33,816 nt of DNA, taken from NCBI GenBank assembly GCA_023436925.1, contig JAEZHJ010000087.1, positions 1 through 33,816 on the forward strand. Direction: 5' to 3'. The notes beneath the pieces were generated by a model. It had not been told where the DNA came from. It made no database searches and saw only the letters and a list, made by a program, of their open reading frames with translations. This DNA comes from Actinomycetes bacterium (GTDB lineage: Bacteria; Actinomycetota; Actinomycetes; Propionibacteriales; Propionibacteriaceae). The translations under genes and the position numbers were made by a program. This document shows positions 31,065-33,816 of this stretch, in pieces; within the stretch, counting starts at the first letter, position 1, and each line of letters opens with the position of its first letter.

Positions 31065-31142
31065 GGCGCCAGCCTTCCACAGCGACCAGGGCACCGGAAG
31101 GTCGGTGCTCGACCCGCAGCCAGTGCTCGGCCGAGCATTCGG

Positions 31143-32012
31143 CTAGCGCAGAGTGACCTCGTAGCTCGGCGGCGCGGCCGGCTCGGCGGCGTGGCAGGTG
31201 AGCAGGGCCGCCTCGCCGCTGGAGATCTTGACGAGTGCCTCCACCGGCTGGCCGCGGACGAGCAGTGAGACCCGGTGGTCCGGGCCCTCGGCGGCCACTC
31301 CGGTGACAGTCACGTCATCGAAGCCGAGGGCATCGGCCGCCACCCGGGCGGCCTGGACGGCTGCCTGGACGACCCAGGGCTGGCTGGAGCGGCCGCGGTG
31401 GTACCTGTGGTCGAGGTGACCCGCCAGATACTGCTCAGCCACCTCGGTACCGGTCGCCGCGTCCAGTCCGCCGAAGTAGTCGCCGCGGGGGAGTGCGACC
31501 AGGTTGCCGGCGAAGCGGTCCCCGCCGACGTGGGACGCCTCCCACACGTGGTCGGGCCACCTCGCGGCGAGCGCGGCGGCCAGCGGACGGCCCCGCTCCG
31601 CGCAGCACGGGTCGTGGCGGCCGTGGGTGCACACCAACAGCAGCGGGGTCTCGTGGCGCGTCAGGCCGACGCCGTCCCTGCCGCGGACCTGCTCCAGGTC
31701 GAGCGATGCCACCGCCGCCAGATCAGGCACCTCGGTGCCCTCGAGCCAGCCGTGCCGGGCGTTGGCGACGAAGACCTGGAAGGCGCCGGGGGGCGTGCGA
31801 CCCGGGCGGCGGATCAGCAGCGTCCGCATCCCGTGCCGGCGCTGCCAGTCGCTGATCGCGGTGCGGGTCACGTCCGGCAGCAGGCGGCTGCGCAGGGCGT
31901 CCGGCCCCCAGGGACCGGGGGCCTCGATCAGCAGGAAGGCCGCCACGGTGGAGGCGGTCGCCCAGAGCGGCTCGCCGCGTTCCCGGCTGGCCGTGGAGCA
32001 GCGCTCGGTCAC
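31143..32012 (-). CDS. Sucrase/ferredoxin-like family protein
   Basis: A 289-residue protein of the sucrase/ferredoxin-like (thioredoxin-fold [2Fe-2S]) family. The first cluster block is LLLVCTHGRHDPCCAERGRPLA, with Cys128 and the pair Cys136-Cys137. The second is VWEASHVGGDRFAGNLVALPRGDYFGG, with His161. In yeast Apd1, a family member, two Cys and two His hold the cluster; here the position four after His161 is Asp165 rather than His. The family is redox-active or electron-carrying, with few proven functions, and the name does not imply sucrase activity. The start GTG overlaps the stop of the oxygenase gene (GTGA), showing translational coupling. It may supply electrons to, or act with, that oxygenase. 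Confidence 0.88.
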   Translation of the reverse strand: MTERCSTASRERGEPLWATASTVAAFLLIEAPGPWGPDALRSRLLPDVTRTAISDWQRRHGMRTLLIRRPGRTPPGAFQVFVANARHGWLEGTEVPDLAAVASLDLEQVRGRDGVGLTRHETPLLLVCTHGRHDPCCAERGRPLAAALAARWPDHVWEASHVGGDRFAGNLVALPRGDYFGGLDAATGTEVAEQYLAGHLDHRYHRGRSSQPWVVQAAVQAARVAADALGFDDVTVTGVAAEGPDHRVSLLVRGQPVEALVKISSGEAALLTCHAAEPAAPPSYEVTLR

Positions 32013-33139
32013 CGGACGACTTCCAGGAGCCCTTCGCGCACCAGCCTCCGGCACAGGACGAGCGCCCCGGCCTCGTCGATCCCGGGGACGTCCGAGGGCC
32101 GCACCAGCTCGGCCTCCGTCACGAAGCGCACCGCCTCCTCGGCACCCGCCGGCAGGGTGAGCCGGCGGTCACCGAGCAGCAACACGAGCGAAGCGTCCCG
32201 CTGGCGGATGGTGCACTGACTGCCCGGGCGGCGGCGCAACGGAGTGTCGGGGCTCAGCTCACGAAGGTCGAGCAGGTCGCGCAGCCCGCCGGCGAGCGCC
32301 GGCTGGCGTCCGGTACGGAAGGTGGCCTCCAGCCGGTCGACCTCGGCGACGGTGTCGAACTCGGCGAACTGGTCCGCCAGGCCGTTGAGCCGCTCGCCGA
32401 GTAACTGCGCGAGCGTCGCAGGATCGGCGTACGGGGCGGCCGGCAAACGGTCCTGCTGGGCCGGGTCGGCGTCGATCAGCCGGGTGACGACGTCCTTCAG
32501 GATGTCTGCCCACACGACCTGGTTGATCCCGACCGTCACGTGGAGCGACGCCACGCCCTCACCCGTGCGGGCCATGTGCGGGGTCCCGGTCGGCAGGTAC
32601 ATGGACGTGCCCGGCTTCATCAGGACCTGGTGCGCACCCTCGGCGTCATGCACCTCCCACTGCTTGGTGCCGTAGGTCTGGAAGGTGAACACGTCGTGGG
32701 TGTCGGAATGCAGCGCGAAGCCCTGGGAGCCGGGCGGGGTCAGGTAGGCGTTGGCCTGGCACGGGTGGCCGAGCTCCTGTTCGAGCCCGCGGACGAGTTG
32801 ACGCAAGGGCTCCCAGTAGCGCTGCAGACCCTGAAACACGATGGTGGCACCGCCGTCGAACAGGGCGAGCACCTTGCGGGCGTCCACCAGTCCGGTCATC
32901 GGTTCGCCGGCGATGGTGGCCTTGCGGCGGTAGCGCACCGGATCGATCACCGCGCCGTCCTGGGCGAGGCGAACCTGCGGGGTGCGCAGGGCGGTGGTGG
33001 TGACCAGGTGGTCGGCGTCGTCGATGCTGAACAGCGCCGTGAGCGCGGCAGGATCCGCCTCGTGGATCAGGATCCGTCGACCCCAGACCTCGCGAAGAAA
33101 GGCGTCAGGGTCTCCGCTGAGGAGTCCGAGCGGGTCCAT
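32009..33139 (-). CDS. JmjC/cupin-4 domain oxygenase
   Basis: A 376-residue protein of the JmjC-like cupin family that includes the bacterial ribosomal oxygenase RoxA/YcfD. The iron ligands are visible: His144 and Asp146 in FALHSDTHDVF, and the distal His188 in PTGTPHMAR. Lys159 in GTKQWEVH is in the place of the 2-oxoglutarate-binding lysine of the family. A helical dimerisation-type segment and a C-terminal winged-helix-like domain (residues about 290-376) follow. Known relatives hydroxylate arginine or histidine side chains in ribosomal proteins. The gene starts three bases after the repeat-peptide gene and overlaps the ferredoxin-like gene, so a peptide substrate encoded next door is plausible but unproven. 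Confidence 0.9.
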   Translation of the reverse strand: MDPLGLLSGDPDAFLREVWGRRILIHEADPAALTALFSIDDADHLVTTTALRTPQVRLAQDGAVIDPVRYRRKATIAGEPMTGLVDARKVLALFDGGATIVFQGLQRYWEPLRQLVRGLEQELGHPCQANAYLTPPGSQGFALHSDTHDVFTFQTYGTKQWEVHDAEGAHQVLMKPGTSMYLPTGTPHMARTGEGVASLHVTVGINQVVWADILKDVVTRLIDADPAQQDRLPAAPYADPATLAQLLGERLNGLADQFAEFDTVAEVDRLEATFRTGRQPALAGGLRDLLDLRELSPDTPLRRRPGSQCTIRQRDASLVLLLGDRRLTLPAGAEEAVRFVTEAELVRPSDVPGIDEAGALVLCRRLVREGLLEVVR

Positions 33140-33142
33140 GCC

Positions 33143-33400
33143 TCAGGCGTCGGTCCCGTCCGCGTCTCCACCGTCGGTGCCGTCGGAGTCGCCGCCGTCA
33201 GTGCCGTCGGCGTCGCCGCCGTCGGTCCCGTCGCCGTCGCGACCGTCAGTGCCGTCCCCGTCGCGGCCGTCGGTGCCGTCGCCGTCGGTGCCGTCAGCGT
33301 CGTGCCTGGGCATGCCGCCCAGGCCACCCGGATCATCGGTCGACAACTCGTCGTCGGTGAGGGTGAACTCGTCAGGGGTGTCGTTCGAGCCGATGGTCAT
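33143..33400 (-). CDS. Acidic repeat peptide (DGTD repeats), candidate modification substrate
   Basis: An 85-residue protein. Residues 1-33 are leader-like, with DEFTLTDDELSTDD followed by GGLGGMPRH. Residues 34-85 hold seven DGTD units at positions 36, 41, 49, 57, 65, 73 and 81; after the first pair they recur every eight residues in the form DxDGTDG(G/R). There is no Lys or Cys and the peptide is strongly acidic. GAGAGGAG lies seven bases before the ATG. The JmjC oxygenase gene starts three bases after its stop. A leader-plus-repeat layout beside a modifying enzyme is typical of ribosomally made modified peptides. The alternative is a calcium-binding acidic repeat (DxDG resembles such loops). 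I know no named family. Confidence 0.8.
   Translation of the reverse strand: MTIGSNDTPDEFTLTDDELSTDDPGGLGGMPRHDADGTDGDGTDGRDGDGTDGRDGDGTDGGDADGTDGGDSDGTDGGDADGTDA
33146..33301. repeat. 24-bp tandem repeat inside the acidic peptide gene
   Basis: The DNA coding residues 34-85 repeats with a 24-base period (eight codons), with substitutions mostly at third positions and at the Ala/Ser/Gly and Gly/Arg codons. Being a multiple of three, copies can be gained or lost without breaking the frame. Confidence 0.85.
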
Positions 33401-33610
33401 GGGGGTGCTCCTCTCATACGACTGTGGCTCCGAACCTACTTCCCGGCCCTGACCCCGCCAAGGCGGTAGAACTGCCTCGGTTTGCGTCAGAGCAAGGTCA
33501 TTCGACCACGCGCGCCGAGGACAGTGCACCTGGCTGATGACCGTCGGCGCGATGAGCCACAGCACGGACCGATCGTCCGGAGAGGCGTTCGACCAGCTGG
33601 CCCTCCCGAT

Positions 33611-33816
33611 TTACGCCTCGACGCGGACGGGGGCCGGCTGCGAGGGCGTCGGCGCGCGGCGCGAGACCTCGAACGCGAGGTTCGCCACCACCGAGGCGCC
33701 GAGCATCGTCACCACCATCGGGACCGCCGAGGCCTCCCGACCCAGGCTCACCAACGGGGTGAGCACCCCGGCCAATCCGAACTGCAGCAGGCCGAGGATG
33801 GCCGACCCCAGGCCCG
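33611..33816 (-). CDS. Bcr/CflA-type MFS efflux transporter, C-terminal fragment
   Basis: The last 68 codons of a membrane transporter that continues beyond the window edge. The visible sequence has two hydrophobic helices, GLGSAILGLLQFGLAGVLTPLV and AVPMVVTMLGASVVANLAF, then a tail of VSRRAPTPSQPAP. The G-x-A-S-A-x-L-G-x-x-Q-F-like block followed by a short loop and a last helix is typical of helices 11 and 12 of Bcr/CflA drug-efflux MFS proteins. The stop is TAA at 33613-33611. The 210-base gap to the next gene (33401-33610) holds only a weak hairpin (CGGAC/GTCCG, 33565-33579) and no gene that I can see. Confidence 0.7.
   Translation of the reverse strand, partial: GLGSAILGLLQFGLAGVLTPLVSLGREASAVPMVVTMLGASVVANLAFEVSRRAPTPSQPAPVRVEA

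Noticed and set aside
33146..33301. CRISPR or non-coding minisatellite
   Set aside because: The period is 24 bases, the frame is maintained, substitutions sit mainly at third codon positions, and a strong ribosome binding site precedes the gene.
32540..33469. Plus-strand open frame opposite the oxygenase and repeat peptide genes
   Set aside because: Val/Ala/Gly-rich antisense reading of GC-rich DNA; the minus-strand frames hold recognisable catalytic motifs.
33401..33610. Extra gene or RNA between the repeat peptide and the efflux fragment
   Set aside because: No convincing start, ribosome binding site, protein similarity or strong hairpin was found; only a five-base stem at 33565-33579.

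Overview
The window is a high-GC chromosomal segment of an actinobacterium. RbpA (an actinobacterial RNA polymerase partner), an lnt-ppm-fxsA block facing rbpA as in mycobacteria, and at least five genes whose start codon sits seven bases after a TANNNT box (leaderless transcripts) all point there. The gene mix would suit a Propionibacteriaceae-like lineage, but the sequence alone does not prove the family. No tRNA, rRNA, CRISPR array, phage or insertion sequence was recognised. Almost every gene is an intact chromosomal gene.

Layout. 1-3.3 kb: the tail of a short-chain dehydrogenase, a DUF4342 protein, a 333-bp gap filled by a 19-bp tandem and mirror-image repeat array, an AlkD-like DNA repair protein, a small membrane protein, a TSUP anion exporter and a YqeY protein. 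3.3-6 kb: metX-metW, converging on a 5'-3' exonuclease. 6-9.2 kb: the lipoprotein acyltransferase lnt, polyprenol-phosphate mannose synthase and fxsA, converging on rbpA. 9.3-16.9 kb: an MFS transporter with a glycerophosphodiester phosphodiesterase, pyridoxal kinase, a helix-turn-helix/MurA fusion, lipoamide dehydrogenase, a HhH-GPD glycosylase and prmC. 16.9-21.7 kb: a second copy of the mirror repeat, an O-methyltransferase, an LLM flavoenzyme, and an AbrB regulator coupled to a membrane-anchored PEP-synthase/rifampin-phosphotransferase-like protein behind a double-palindrome operator.

21.7-30.2 kb is a catabolic region. A LacI regulator, a sugar-binding lipoprotein and two permeases form one operon, with no ATPase gene. 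It is divergent from a glycogen-debranching-type glucosidase, and a CG-centred operator-like palindrome lies between them. An HSL-type hydrolase and a nucleoside-hydrolase-like protein follow on the same strand. 30.2-33.8 kb: a GNAT acetyltransferase, a small tail-anchored protein, and a tight three-gene operon made of an acidic eight-residue-repeat peptide, a JmjC/cupin oxygenase and a sucrase/ferredoxin-like protein. The window ends in a Bcr/CflA-type efflux pump fragment.

The best candidates for something undescribed are: the repeat-peptide/JmjC/ferredoxin-like operon (a possible peptide-modification system); the two-locus 19-bp mirror repeat family; the HTH-MurA fusion with its candidate operator; and the AbrB/membrane-tethered phosphotransferase pair. 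All functional proposals for these are inference from sequence.
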